DNA of 64,000 bases from Sisyra terminalis (Eukaryota; Arthropoda; Insecta; Neuroptera; Sisyridae), in NCBI GenBank assembly GCA_958496175.1, contig OY292277.1:6634001-6698000 (forward strand). The letters are read 5' to 3'. Position numbers and translations under genes: made by a program. A model generated the notes under the pieces. It saw only the letters and a program-made list of their open reading frames with translations, ran no database searches and had not been told where the DNA came from. Shown here piece by piece: positions 36,871 through 49,335 of the stretch (position 1 is the stretch's first letter; every line of letters starts with the position of its first letter).

Positions 36871-37129
36871 AGGGCATACGTTGGCTTTAAGTAAAATGGA
36901 TGTCTGGTGGTATAAGGTATCTGAGTACTCAAATCAACTTGTAAGGAAATAGAAAAAAATGGTGGATATTTTACTGCATTTCTTGAAGTCCAAATAGGAT
37001 AACAAAACACATTATCGAAAAAATTCATCGTTATATTGTAGGTTTTCTATAAAAATACACGCTAGCTTTGGATCTGGGTACTTAACTATATTAGTATCCA
37101 AATAAAGGTTAATCAAAGTCGTCTATCGT

Positions 37130-37870
37130 TAATTAAAGTGGAGGGTTAGTTATCAGGACAAATTAATAAAGATTTTAATAAAAAAAGCATACAATTTATC
37201 TAAAATCGTTTGTTCTGACTGACTAAAGACGTGAAATTTAGAGAATGGATTTCTTATAAGATAAAGGCATCTGATAAGAAAATATTTTTAAAAAATTTTA
37301 CTCTAAAAGGGTGATTTGGGGTTATAAAGTTTGCTATAAAGTTATACCTCCTGAAGTATAGGGGGTAGAAGCTATATATTTCTGTGGGTTGTTAATTATC
37401 CTGACAAATTAGTAAAGATTTTTATAAAAAAAGCATACAATTTATCTAAGATCGTTTGTCTTGACTGACTAAAGACGTGAAATTTAGAGAATGGATTTCT
37501 TATAAGATATAGGCATCTGATAAGAAAATATTTTTAAAAATTTTTACCCTAAAAGAGTAGTTTGGGATTATAAAGTTTGAAAGTTATACCTCCTGAAATA
37601 TAGGAGGTAGAAGTTATCTATTTCTGTGGGTTGTTAATTATCCTGACAAATTAGTAGAGTTTTTTATTAACAAAAGCATACAATTTATCTAAAATCGTTT
37701 GTCCTGACTAGCTAAATGATGAATTAATGTACAGACTAATCCACTGGTCGTAGAGATGAAATTTGTAAAATATATTCCTTATATGATATTGGCATTCGAT
37801 AAGGAAAGTTTTTTTAAAATTTTTCCCTTAAAATGATGGCAAGGGGTTATAAAGTTTATATAGGATAATA
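37130..37870. repeat. ~245-bp tandem repeat, three units
   Basis: The landmark GCATACAATTTATCTAA occurs at 37187, 37433 and 37676 (spacings 246 and 243). Units share GACGTGAAATTTAGAGAATGG and GGCATCTGATAAGAAAATAT. The third unit is more diverged. Non-coding. Confidence 0.85.
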
Positions 37871-39317
37871 TATGGTCAGACCAACGTTATTTTATTATTT
37901 TTTTGTCTAGGGTTTTTTTTAAGTCTTGCATGGAAACTAACCACTAAGATTGATTAGGAATATTTGACTAGTTTTCGATTATTTGTCATGGATTTGGTAC
38001 CACTACATTCCTTAACATCTGCTGGTTTAATGTTTTTATTTTTCTTAGTTAGTATAAGTTGGAAAGAAAATCATGTTTTTTTGAACATTGAAATCTTGTA
38101 CTCTTATAGAAAAATCCTTTATAACTAAAAGATAATCCATAACGATTTACTTAAATATTTTTCAATTTTTATGTACACCTATTAAAATGGATCAAAATTG
38201 GATTACTTGGATTTTTGAGACATTTATTGTTCACAAAATTGAAAATTATGGTCAGTAAAGTGTTTACCGCATATTCAATGCAAGTGAACTTATAAAAAGT
38301 GCATAATAAAAAAATTAATAAAACATATAGGGATTGACGTCACACGAGACCTTAACGAAAACGAGAATATTTTTTTTCTGAGAAACATCTTTGCAAAAAT
38401 GGCAATGCATTTTAAAAATAGCTTTCTGCAATAAGTGCATACAATGCAATCCCTTTGTACACGTCACTATTGAACAATTGAAAAAAAAAACCTTTAAAGA
38501 CTTTTTGAGTACTAGTTGAGCATTGTTAACATCGTTTTGGTTAACAACTAAAAGATTTTTCCTCTAATAAAAATTTTCGAATTTTTGATCGAATTTTAGC
38601 CTTCAATCCCGGATTTTCTTCTAAATATACCACCGAAATTTATTCTTTTAAAAAATTAAATAAAAAAGCATATTAATCAACCCGGATTTCTTGTTATAAT
38701 TACAATAAAAATTTCTACACCTAATAATTAACGAAATTGCAATTCATTAACTAAAATCTCAATTTCATGATTCACGTAAACTCTGCACCAACAAAAATAT
38801 CTTTCGTGCATTTTTTCCATTCATAATTTTCATTATTCAATTCTAGCGAATTTATTTTCCAAAAAAAAAAATCACCGGAATTGTCCTTCGACTTGTAAAA
38901 ATTAGATTTCTAAATAACCACTTTACCAAAAATCCTAACGGCAATAACAAACGTAAATGGTAATATTAATAATAAGGTAAGAAAACGTTCTCATTAATTC
39001 AAATCCGTGTATGATTTTCATTCTTAAAATAACGATTAAAACCATCACTCAATTAAATCAATGGGATTTCCTGGTCGCCGAAAAATGAATGTTGTATTAT
39101 TATTTTTTTTGTCTCCGAAAATATAAAAAAATATCCCTTTAAAACATAACTTTACTCAATAGTTTGCTAAAAGCAATAATTAAAAAAAAATAAAATTAAG
39201 AATCAAATCCTTTTTTACAGTAAAATTACCAAAATAAGGGCTGCAAAATATTCAATTTTTTAAAGCAAAAATTAGTTCGTATAGAAATAGATATACTTAT
39301 GATACAATCTTAATTAT
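37871..39317. other. AT-rich non-coding stretch
   Basis: No recognisable gene, RNA gene or transposon end. Confidence 0.45.
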
Positions 39318-40089
39318 TAGTCCGGCCAAATTAGACCAAAAAGTAAGAATAAACTTATATAAATTCCCACCAAGCTGAAAATTAGTAAGATTGTTTAAAA
39401 TATGATTAAAAATAAAATTTGAAAGTAAGGTCAAAAAATAAGTTTTTCGCGATTTTTAGCAAAACGGTAAGTTTTATCATAAAAATACTTTGGACAAAAA
39501 ATGTAGATCATAAAATTATCTACAAATAATGTATCAATATTTTTTTTCTTACGAGCCACTGTTTTTGAAATATAACGATTCAAAAAGTTGTAAAAGTTGG
39601 AATCGTCATAATATGCATGAGTACGCCACGTATATGCATCTCAATAGTTGTAATATATGCTAAAATATTTTTCTCTCGATCATTGTAACCATGGGACAAC
39701 ATCCCTTGTTCCCTGTTCAATTGTGTGCGTGGCTAGGGTCTTATACCTGCTATAATAAATCATCTGAAAACCAGGAAAAGCTCAACTTTTTGAATCGTTA
39801 TATTTCAAAAACAGTGGCTCGTAAGAAAAAAAGTATTGATACATTTTTTGTAGATAATTTTATGATCTACATTTTTTGTCGAAAGTATTTTTATGATAAA
39901 GCTTACCGTTTTGCTGAAAATCGCGAAAAACTCATTTTTTTGACCTTTGACCTTGAATAAAAATTTTTCCATACAGAGGAAAGATGGGGAACTTTCAAAT
40001 TTTATTTTTAATCATATTTTAAACAATCTTACTGATTTTCAGCTTGGTGGGAATTAATGTAATTTCGAATGTCTAAATTGACCGGACTA
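39318..40089. mobile_element. Palindromic element, TAGTCCGG family
   Basis: Ends TAGTCCGGCCAAATTAGAC at 39318 and the inverse GTCTAAATTGACCGGACTA at 40089. Arms of about 280 bases (including GTTTTTGAAATATAACGATTC and its inverse) face a spacer of about 190 bases. The frame read across the right arm is a palindrome artefact. No clear target duplication beyond TAT. Confidence 0.8.
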
Positions 40090-41400
40090 TATTACAGTAA
40101 ATACAGTATCCAAATATTTTTTGGTCATTATGTAAAAAATCACATTCACACGGTATGGAAGAGGTTTATGGTGATTTAAATAGTTGTAACTCGGGGTATT
40201 TTAAATTTCTTAAGTTCCACTAGATGGTTCTTTTCTAGGAGTTACAATTTTTTGATTATCGTGCTGCAGGTGCGAAGTTTAAATCCACGAATTCTTCCAT
40301 TACTTTAGTCCAATAGATACCGAATGATTTAACTATCAATCAATAAATTTTTTTTTTTTATGAAAATACTAGAAGTGGATTGAAAAATCTTTCAACCCCA
40401 AAGAATTATGAACGAAGGGATTGCATTATTACTTCAAAAAAATCACCGAAAAAAAAACTTGAGTTTTTTTTTGCTAATGATTTGTAATATTAAATGTAGT
40501 TTTATATGTTCTTCTGAAACGAACAAGTTGCCTATATGAAATTGATCATTAAAATTGGTTTCATATTTCCAATATAAATAAAATCGTCGATTAACACTTT
40601 ACACCTGGTAATTATTGTTTTTTTTTTATAAAGAATATTATGGCATGTTCAACAATAATTACGTATGTTGCATTATTTTTTTGTATTAATTATTGTGCAG
40701 TTTGTGCAATGTATGAGGAAAATGATACTTTTATTGTTATATCCTTGAAGGATATTCTGAGACATGAAAGTTTTTTTTTTTTTTGTATTTTGAAAAATAT
40801 ATCTCTAAGGTTATATTTTTGATTGAAGAAAGGGAAAAAATTTAAGCGAGGACGTTTGGATGATTTAATTTTGATTTATTTTCAGATTGATTTTTTTTCT
40901 CTTGGATGATCTATAAATAGATTTATTGGTGGTGGGCGTTAAAGATGATTTAAGCTTTTTATTAAAGGAAAATATAAAATTAGTTTTATTCATTTATTTT
41001 TTTTTTTTTTGAATGGCTATTGTGGTGGTAATATTTATCGCCAATAATTTCAATGACAGCAAATTGTTGAGTAATTTATTTGGTTTTTTAATAATCAGTG
41101 GAAAACAAAAGGACAAATCGTATTTGAGTTTCAATATTTGGTTACGTTTTTGAGTATAAGTTTAAATAATTTGCAATTGAAAAAATGTATTGTTTGCATA
41201 AAAAATTGTTTGCTATACCCCTTTGGTGTTCAATGTGTAGTGCAGTTCTTGAGACATTACAAATATTTAATTGGGTTTCTATACTTTTAAAGAGGTAGAA
41301 TTCTTCGCCTTTTCTTATGTTTCAAAAATCGTTTGTGGGCTCAAAACTAGTCATAGGCGTGCCGAATGGAATTTGAAATTGACTCAAAATAACTAACAAA
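40090..41400. other. AT-rich stretch with one candidate small frame
   Basis: Apart from the candidate at 40640-40822 nothing is recognised. Confidence 0.4.
40640..40822 (+). CDS. Candidate small secreted peptide or first exon (weak)
   Basis: A 60-residue frame begins MACSTIITYVALFFCINYCA, which looks like a signal peptide, followed by a short polar stretch (MYEENDTF) and then a poly-T-encoded Phe run that suggests the real coding part ends earlier. TATAAATAAA lies about 70 bases upstream and could be a TATA box. No homology was recognised and no good donor site was seen. It may equally be chance. Confidence 0.15.
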   Translation: MACSTIITYVALFFCINYCAVCAMYEENDTFIVISLKDILRHESFFFFCILKNISLRLYF

Positions 41401-41414
41401 TAACTATCTAGGTT

Positions 41415-41609
41415 GTGATAAAGAAATTTATAAGAAGACACAATAAAAGACTTTTAAGTCTTAATGGGAAGACAGTAGAAAGAGTGAAACATTTCAAATA
41501 CCTCGAATGTCTTGACAATGAGAAAGAAAGTATGGGGCAGGAAATACGATACAGAATTGAGCAATCTAAAGAAATCTTCCGAAAGATAAGAAAAATCTTT
41601 GAGGATTGA
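41415..41609 (+). pseudogene. Non-LTR retrotransposon RT fragment (RTE-like)
   Basis: Reads LLSLNGKTVERVKHFKYLEC followed by NEKESMGQEIRYRIEQSKEIF. This matches the segment after the RT catalytic core in RTE-type insect elements (typical form: VERVKHFKYLGCWLNE...EIRCRIEQARATF). Only about 60 residues are open and the sequence beyond the stop decays. A pseudogene fragment. Confidence 0.75.
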
Positions 41610-43628
41610 ATTTTACTAAAATGATCAACTGATATGTGTTCCTTATTATTTTGGATGGAATGGAGGAATTGGTCTTTTATCCAGAGGCTGGAGGACTAAA
41701 TTGACCCATTTGAAATGTAAATGTCTAATTTTTATAAAAAAAAGAAAAAAAAAGTTTTGATTTTCGTAATGAAAAAAATGTTACTTTAGTTACAAGAAAT
41801 ACCACTTGTTCCTGCTTCAGGCTTCAGAATCGGATTGAAGGAAGAAGAAGGCCATCCTGGCTAGTCTATCTATTGAAAAAAAAAACTAATGATTTCCGTA
41901 GAGAACAGAAAGTTATTGTGGTTACAAGAAATACCACCTGCTTCAGAATCATGGTCGAATTGGAGAAAGAATCTTCATGGTGGCTTGACAAAAGCATGAA
42001 AGGACTCTTCTGTTTTGCGGTGCCATGATTGTTGCCAATTTTCAACGTTGAAGAGGTCCCAGAGGAAGAAGAAGAAACCTAAGAAAAAAAATAAATAAAA
42101 TGCTGATGACTTAAAATGTTGTGGTCTATTTATAGGATACTACAATTTAAAAAAAGTATTTTCGTACTATAGTAATATTGAGTCAAAATTTGATAATTTA
42201 GATAAATGAATGCTTTGAACATTTCTTAAACCGGTTTATTGGCACGGTATTCATTGGAAATTACATTGTTAATTTCGAAAAATGCGGGTGTACTACCGAA
42301 TCCTGAAGATAGCAAAATGAAGATGTATCAACTAGATTAAATCCCCCTTTTCTCCCCCCTTTCCAAAAAAAATACAAGAAATTTTCTCTGTTCCAGTCCG
42401 GATTTAAGGGAAAACATTTTGGGAAGAAGAAAGACAAAAATAGTTGCAGAGGCACTAGAAGAAGAAGAAGAAACCTAGGAAGGAGGGAAATTATAATGAT
42501 ATTACTTTTGAGAAAGCATCTCCATATCATAGGAATAAAAATTAAGACAAAAACATGCAGAAAATGTGGAAGGAGAGAAAAGATCGCCTTTCCCGTGCTG
42601 TTTGACAGCCTGGCCCTGGCTTAAAACCGTTTCAGCTCTTCTGGTTTAACTAGATATAAGCAAGAAAACATCCATTAAGACCATTACTGTCTGCTGAGAT
42701 TTGTATCAGAAGAAGACCTGATCAATTGGAACTAGAAATAAAAGTTTTAGAACTCAAAGAAGAAGTCTGCTAAATGATGATGAAAACACTTGAAATCAAA
42801 AATTTAAAATATCGACGAATAAATGTTTTTTCTTGAAAAGTTTCTTCAACCTGTTGATTGGCTAGGTTTATAAACTACATAGGTTGTCCCACAAAAAAGA
42901 AAGAAAAACACCAAGAACAAGAAATTTCTCCTGTTCCAGATCGGATTGAAGGACAAAAAAATTGGGAAATTTTGAGAAAAATTAGGAAGAAGAAAGATAT
43001 CTTGGGAACATCCAATTTTTGTGTGCAAAAAGCACGAAAGAGATCTTCCGCTCTGTGGTATTGAAAAATTTTAATGGCCAATTGATGGCTGCCAATTTTC
43101 AACGTTGAAGAGAAGAAAAAACCCTAGAAATAATGGAAATTGGAATGATTGTAGCTTTAAGAATGTATTCCCAAATTATAGGAATAAAAACTTAGTAAAA
43201 ACATATAGAAAATGTGAAAGAAGACAGGAGACTGCCTTTCCCATGCTGTTTGACAGCCTGACCCTGGGAAACATCCATAAATATATCTATTTGGCTGCCT
43301 ACTGAGATTCTTAGGTATAAGAAGAAAATCTGGTCAATTGGAACTAGAAACAAAAGCTATAGAACGTAAATTAGAATGATTTGAGCTATGGGAAAATACT
43401 CCCAAGAAAAATTGAATCAAAAATATACAGAAAATGTAGAAGAAAAAATATTGCCTCTCCCGTGCTGTTTGCCAGCCTGACCCTGGCTCAAAATCATCTC
43501 AGCTTCTTTGGGATCATGAAAAATGAACTGAGAAACATTCATTAAGACTTATTTGTAAAACATATAAGAAAAAACATCCCGAATGATTATGATTGTGACA
43601 TTTGAACCCAAAAATTGATAATATTGAG
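41610..43628 (+). pseudogene. Duplicated 3'-end fragments of a non-LTR element
   Basis: Three diverged copies of one block occur at 42550-42655, 43201-43275 and 43425-43520. They read roughly CRKCGRREKIAFPVLFDSLA, YRKCERRQETAFPMLFDSLT and RKCRRKNIASPVLFASLT. The pattern CRxCGxxEETxxHVLxxCxAL is found at the C-terminus of many insect non-LTR polyproteins. Neighbouring blocks, such as the one with CTGTTCCAGWYCGGATT near 42385 and 42930, are also repeated. A fragment of the 27-kb MITE terminus (GGTTTATAAACTACATAGGT) lies at about 42866. All copies are broken. Confidence 0.55.
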
Positions 43629-44645
43629 TAGACTGATTCAAAAAAAAAATGATGATTTTTTTTTTCTTAATTATATCGAACATATTGTTGGGTATGACAA
43701 AAAAAAATCCTGTGAAAGTTTAAGCTCTTAATATTAATATTAAGAGGTGCCGCATCGCAAATTTCGATTTTCCAATTAAATAACATAGGAACAATATTCT
43801 CTTGCACTTTGGAATTTTATAGCTCACGTTGGTGACAATACTTCAGAATGACCAAGATATATTCTTGTAGAAAATTGAACGATCTACAAAAAAGGTGTCG
43901 TACAAGTTTTTGATATATTTATTCTTTCAAAAGTTATTCGAGGTCAAAGTTGAACTAAAGAGAAATTTTAATATTTTTTTCAATTTTTTGACGCAACCAT
44001 CAATTTTATGAGAAAATTTTGTAGGACATTTTTTGTAGAGCACTTGTTTTTCTATAACTTTTTAAAAACTTTTTATAAACTTCTCTATAAAAGTTTTTGT
44101 TACTTTTTATAGGTCTTAAGTTATTTAATCAAAATAAAAAAAAATTATTTTAATGTTAAAAATATAATAATTCAGGGAATTGTCAGTTAAATGCAAATAA
44201 CTTAGGACATGTGGAAAATATCAAAAGTTTTTATAGAGATAAGTTATAGAAAAAAAATTCTCTACAAAAAATGACCTATAAAATTTTCTCATAAAATTGA
44301 TGGTTGCGTCAAAAAATTGAAAAAATATTAAAATTTCTCTTTGGTTCAACTTTGACCTCGAATTACTTTTGAAGGAATAAATATATCAAAAACTTGTCTG
44401 AGACCTTTTTTGTAGATCGTTCAATTTTCTACAAGAATATACCTTGGTCATTCCGAAATATTGTCACCAACGTGAGCTATAAAATTCCAAAGTGCAAGAG
44501 AATATTGCTCCCATGTTATTTAAATGGAAAATCGAAATTTGCGATGCAGCACCTCTTAATATTAATATTAAGAGCTTAAACTTTCTCAGGATTTTTTTTT
44601 TGTCATTCCCAACAATATTTTCAATATAATTAAGAAAAAAAAAAT
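43629..44645. mobile_element. Long palindromic element, TAGACTGATTC family
   Basis: Starts TAGACTGATTCAAAAAA. The left arm (GGTGCCGCATCGCAAATTTCG, then CTACAAAAAAGGTGTCGTAC) is mirrored by the right arm up to TATAATTAAGAAAAAA at 44640. Arms of about 480 bases nearly meet around 44150. The right terminus is missing its last 20 or so bases, so no duplication can be assigned. It is the longer relative of 24470-25070. Confidence 0.85.
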
Positions 44646-46449
44646 ACTTTCAAAGTTTTCTTCAACCTGTTGATTGGCACGTATGCATTGGAAGTTACAT
44701 TATTAATGGCAAATAAATATCGATTTTTGATAAGTGCTTTGTTATTGTATGGAGATTGTACGTACGTAATTGGATGAGGTAAAGGTAATCGTAAAAATTG
44801 TTGGACATTTTTGGGTGGAATTTGATTTGCATAAGATTGTTTAATTTGGCTGGACACGTTTGTACCAATTGCTTCATTTGGTTTTTGTAATTTGGGTCAA
44901 TAAAAATTAAGAGTGAAATATATTTACATCGAAATGAAAATTTATGATTTTTTTTTTGGGTAAAGAACTTGCTCAATTCAAAGGACATGCATTTGTTGAA
45001 TGATTAAGTAAATTTGCGATTAACAATCGAATGGAAATGGTTTTAACATTCAATATTTGATTTTTTTTTTATAAATAATAGGAAAATATTAGCGGATGTT
45101 TAAAATGATTTTATAAATATTAATGATCGAAAATTAAGTTGGTTTTCGTAAACTTTGCGTGAGATATTTCGTTAAAGGTTGTAGCCTTTAATTTTTTTTT
45201 CCAAAACCGAAAAATTGCGAAATATTTAATTTTGTTATAATTTTTTTTTTTGGAAGAAACTTTCTGTTTGCTATTTACGTCATTTGACTGTGACACTGAA
45301 ATTTTCAAGATTGATGTAATTACTGATATTAAAATGAAGAGGAAGTTATTTTTTTTATTATTTATTTTTTTCTGTCGTTTTTCGTAAATAATTTCCTTCC
45401 GATCCAATTAAGTGGGCAATTATTTTTTTTGCAAATGAACGTCTTTAAAAGTTTGAGAAAAAAAATGTTTATAATTTTAATTTTTTGATCAATTAGAGAC
45501 TGAAATTTTTTCGTCAATAAATTAACGTAATTATGGATTTGTATACGTAAATTTCACCTGTTGTTTGTGATACAAAAAGTTCCTTAAATTTATTATAGAA
45601 ATATGGAAAAAATTGTTTAGAAGAATTTTTTTTTATCTTGATTTTTCCTTTCAACAATTATAATAATTTAATATACTTGTTTTAGATTACAATGGAAAAC
45701 GTGAGCAAAACACGCGGTTTTTTTAAACAATTAATGGATTTTAAAGAGATGCAGTTATATAGGTTGATTCATAATTCAGTGTGTGCTTTTTAGAGCAGAT
45801 TTGCAGGGAAAAATAAAGTTTATTTTTATATAGTAATATCTCAATTTTTTTTTGACGAAATAAAGCTTTTATTTCAAATTTGGGATAGTAAGTATTCGAC
45901 GTAATGAATACTTATTATGCAAAATATTTTTATTTTTTAAAAAAAAAAGATATTACTTGATTCTGGACCCTGAAAACGGGTTGTTGGTGCGAAGGTAAAC
46001 TGCCATTTTATATGCATACAAAGAAGCTCAATCTTTAAGAAAAAAATCCCTCGCTTTGCATTCAAATGCATGTACCAACTGAAGAGATTTCCCAACCGTA
46101 TCTTCCCATATAAAATTGCAAAAAAAAACTTTTATCTGCATATATACACCTGAGTACAACCACCACTTACCTTGAACGATAAAAAATGCAATCGATCAAA
46201 TCACAATGGCCATTGACCTTTGATTTTACTATTTATTGGTTTGAAACATTGTTGCAAAACTAAACGATGAGGTAATTTCAATGTTTCAATCGATTAATGG
46301 GAGTCAAATCAAAAAATAGGCCGGTTTTTCTTGTTTGGAATAATATTTCAATAATTTACCATTTGTCGATTGATTATTTCCTTGTTGATTACTTCATTTA
46401 AATAATTATCGATCTCATTATGTGTGGGTTTTTATTTTTTTTTATTAGT
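44646..46449. other. AT-rich non-coding stretch
   Basis: No gene recognised. Bases 44655-44710 resemble about 42225-42275 (a TTGATTGGCACG block), a small duplicated flank of the element. Confidence 0.45.
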
Positions 46450-47335
46450 TTAACCTTTTGGAATTAATTGCAATTGCAATTGAATCAATTATTGATGCAA
46501 AAATATTTGTTTATCTCAGGGGTATGACGATACAAAAAAATCGTGGAAAAACTTCCAATAGAGGGCTCTGCCTTCGATCTACCGACCTAAAATAATACTA
46601 AAGAAGGAATTCCAATCTTGCAATGCATGATGGGAAATATGTTAAGATGTGGCTCCGCCACAAGTGTGTTTAGAGCACTAAATTTGATAGTCAGCATAAA
46701 AGAATATAGTTAGTATTCTAGACACACTAGTGGCGGCGCCACATCTTGATAAATTCCCAATCATGCATTGTAGGATTGGGATACCTTCTGTTATCTTATC
46801 ACATACCAACCAGTGGTATTTATCCTCATTTTGTCTACGATATAAAAGTTAGTTAAAGTCTGAAAATACTGGAACTTACCCATAACTCGATTCTGTTAAC
46901 CTTTTGGAATTGCAATTGCAATTGAATTAATTATTGAAGCAAAAATATTTTTTTATCTCAAGGGGTACGATGCAAAAAAATCGTGGAAAAACTGCCAATA
47001 GAGGACTTTGTCTTTGATTTACCGACCTAAAATAATACTAAAGAAGGAATTCCAATCTTGCAATGCATTATGGGAAATGTGTTAAGATGTGGCTCCGCCA
47101 CAAGTGTGTTTAGAGTACTAACTTTGATAGTTAGCATAAAAGAATATAGTTAATATTCTAGACACACTAGTGGCGGCGCCACATCTTGATAAATTTCCCA
47201 TCATGCATTATAGAATTGGAATATCTTCGTTTATATTATCGTACATCAACAAGTGGTATTTATCCTCATTTTGTCCACCATCCAAAAAAGTTATTTAAAG
47301 TCTGAAATAGCTGGAACTTACCCATAATTCGGTTT
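46450..47335. repeat. 430-bp tandem duplication containing palindromes
   Basis: Bases 46450-46897 are repeated at 46898-47335 (AAGAAGGAATTCCAATCTTG at 46611 and 47041). Each copy holds a palindrome (46612-46792 and 47042-47222) with arms around TGCAATGCATKATGGGAAAT and GATGTGGCTCCGCCACAAG. These arms are related to the inner part of the 27-28 kb element. Confidence 0.85.
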
Positions 47336-48935
47336 CGAGGCTATTCAAGGGAGCATTCAGAACTAGCCCTAAGTATTTTAGAGGAAGTAGAAAAGTTTCC
47401 ACTTTCCCGGAGAAGAAAAATGCTAACGGTCAAAAAAGCAGTAAAAATTTCCGGAAACCTAGACAATCCAGCCAGGAATTAGATTCAGATATCAGATACA
47501 GGAGAAAACATCGACTTCTTGTAGTATTATTAGCGGTACTTTAAAGAAGAGAATTAAAATTAGAACTCTTCTCCTGGAATACCAAAATTACAGAGATGAA
47601 AGGCAACAATACAATGTCAGTAGAATATCGAGGAATTTCTGAACTCATCTCCATTCCAGCAGCCAGCTGATTTCCATAATATCCTTAAGGATATATTTGT
47701 TAAAGCTCTAAAAGTTTTAGGATCTTTTTGAGCCACTTTTCCTGAAAAATTATGGTTGAAGTAACTACTGAAGCTATTTTTGTTCTCGAGAAAAAAAATC
47801 AAAAGTTAAAAAAATTTAAACCCTTTTGTAGCCTAAGATTGCTACTAGGAAAATTATACTTCTTCTAAATACCCTAATCTGAGATTTACCGTACAGTTAA
47901 GACGCAAATATTCATTCTTCCAGGTCCATTTTAAAGCCATTTTCTCCTATTTGAATAAAAAATAAACCACTTTTATACTTATCCTTCTATGAGATGTCTT
48001 TCTTATCAAAGGGAATCCTTTCCTCCAAACCAAAGTTTTTTGGCTTATTGCATATATTTTCAGGAATATTTGTGGAATGAATTTCTACAAGGATCTCTTC
48101 TATAAAGCAATGAATGTTACTTAGTTGAGTTTTACAAAACATTTTATAAAATGTAAGATGGTTGGGAATTTTTAACTTTATTTGTTTTTTTTTCTATGCA
48201 ATGAACCTCAAATTTTTCCAACAAAACAAAACAAAATATCTTCCCTCCTCCTTTTCCTTGCCTTACTGTAATAAACATCGACTTCATTTTCTTGGTCTAA
48301 TATATAAAGTAAAGGACAGAAAAAAAGTTTTTTTTGATGGTTTTTTAAATTTTTTTAATTTGGTTCCAAATATTTATAGTTCGAAAATTTAGCTCAAAAT
48401 TTATAGAAAGATAATTTGAGGATATTTTTTTGTACTTAATGAATTTTTTAATACTTTCGATCGCTGGTAAATTCTAATGGCAAATGTTTAAGGTTTAAGG
48501 GAAAATGTTTGCAATTTGTATACCTGCAGTCCCTGGTCATATTAATAGGTGCACTATTGATTTTATACAAAATATGAAAAAATAGCTGTTTTATTTTGTG
48601 TTTAAATTTTTGTACTACTTATTACCAATTAATGTGACAAAATAATCATAATTTACTGAAAAATAACTTTTACGATAATTTTAAATATCTTGTTAATTAT
48701 TGCGAACTTAATTGTTTAATATTTAATTGAAAAAGCTCTTTTACTGCTATTAAAGCTTTAATTATTCCCAGATTACTGAATATGTAGGAAAATAATGTCC
48801 ACTGCATTTGTGGATGGTGATTTTATTATTTTTTTTTTTTATTTGGAAATATTTTACAATTTGCTCCTATATTGCAGGAGCAATGAGTAAATGTGTTGAC
48901 GATTCTATTAATGAATATTTTTTTCTAAGGGCCAT
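47336..48935. other. AT-rich non-coding stretch
   Basis: No coding region, RNA gene or transposon end recognised. Confidence 0.45.
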
Positions 48936-48949
48936 TTTTCTGATGGGAT

Positions 48950-49335
48950 CACTTATTTGATAATTTTTCTCCCCATCAAATCCTTCGTATTTTCAATGGA
49001 GTTTAAATCAGGGCTTTGCTGGGTTTTTTAAGGTCGTTTTTCCCAGTGATCTGAGACAGATATCTTTAAATATTTATATAGTTAAGAATCATATTATTTT
49101 TTTTTCTATTTTCTATGTTTTCAAAAGTTGTTGAAAGGCAAAGACATGCGTCTGGAACTGTTACTATTATATTATTTTTTTTTCTTTTATTGTATATATG
49201 GTATATTGTTACTGTAGAGTAAACCAATTAAAACTTTTTTATTTTATTAAATCAGAGCTTTTACCCTAGAGTAGGGTAGCTAGGGTAATAATCAAGCCTA
49301 TATCTTTATTTAGTAATTATATTTCCTTCAAATCT
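48950..49335 (-). pseudogene. Two Tc1/mariner transposase relics
   Basis: At 48953-49027 the minus strand reads QQSPDLNSIENTKDLMGRK and a stop, the SPDLNPIEN box of Tc1/mariner transposases. A second, more decayed copy of the surrounding sequence occurs at about 49245-49330 (TACCCTAGAGTAGGGTAGC, like CACCATAGAGTAGCCAAATA at 14.7 kb). Both match the relic at 14612-14760. Confidence 0.6.

Larger units (their letters stand above)
36020..37076. repeat. Three-copy segmental tandem with two MITEs
   Basis: A segment from about GAAATAGAAAAAAATGG to CTTTGGAT/C is present three times, with its end at 36165, 36651 and 37073 (spacings 486 and 422). The first two copies carry a hAT-like MITE exactly at the CTTTGGAY site. 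The third has the site without the element and the array stops there. Confidence 0.8.

Noticed and set aside
46155..46175. Good splice-donor-like sequence (AAG|GTAAGT) on the minus strand
   Set aside because: It could in principle be a 5' exon donor for GMC gene 1, but such matches also occur near 49820 and nothing else supports an exon.
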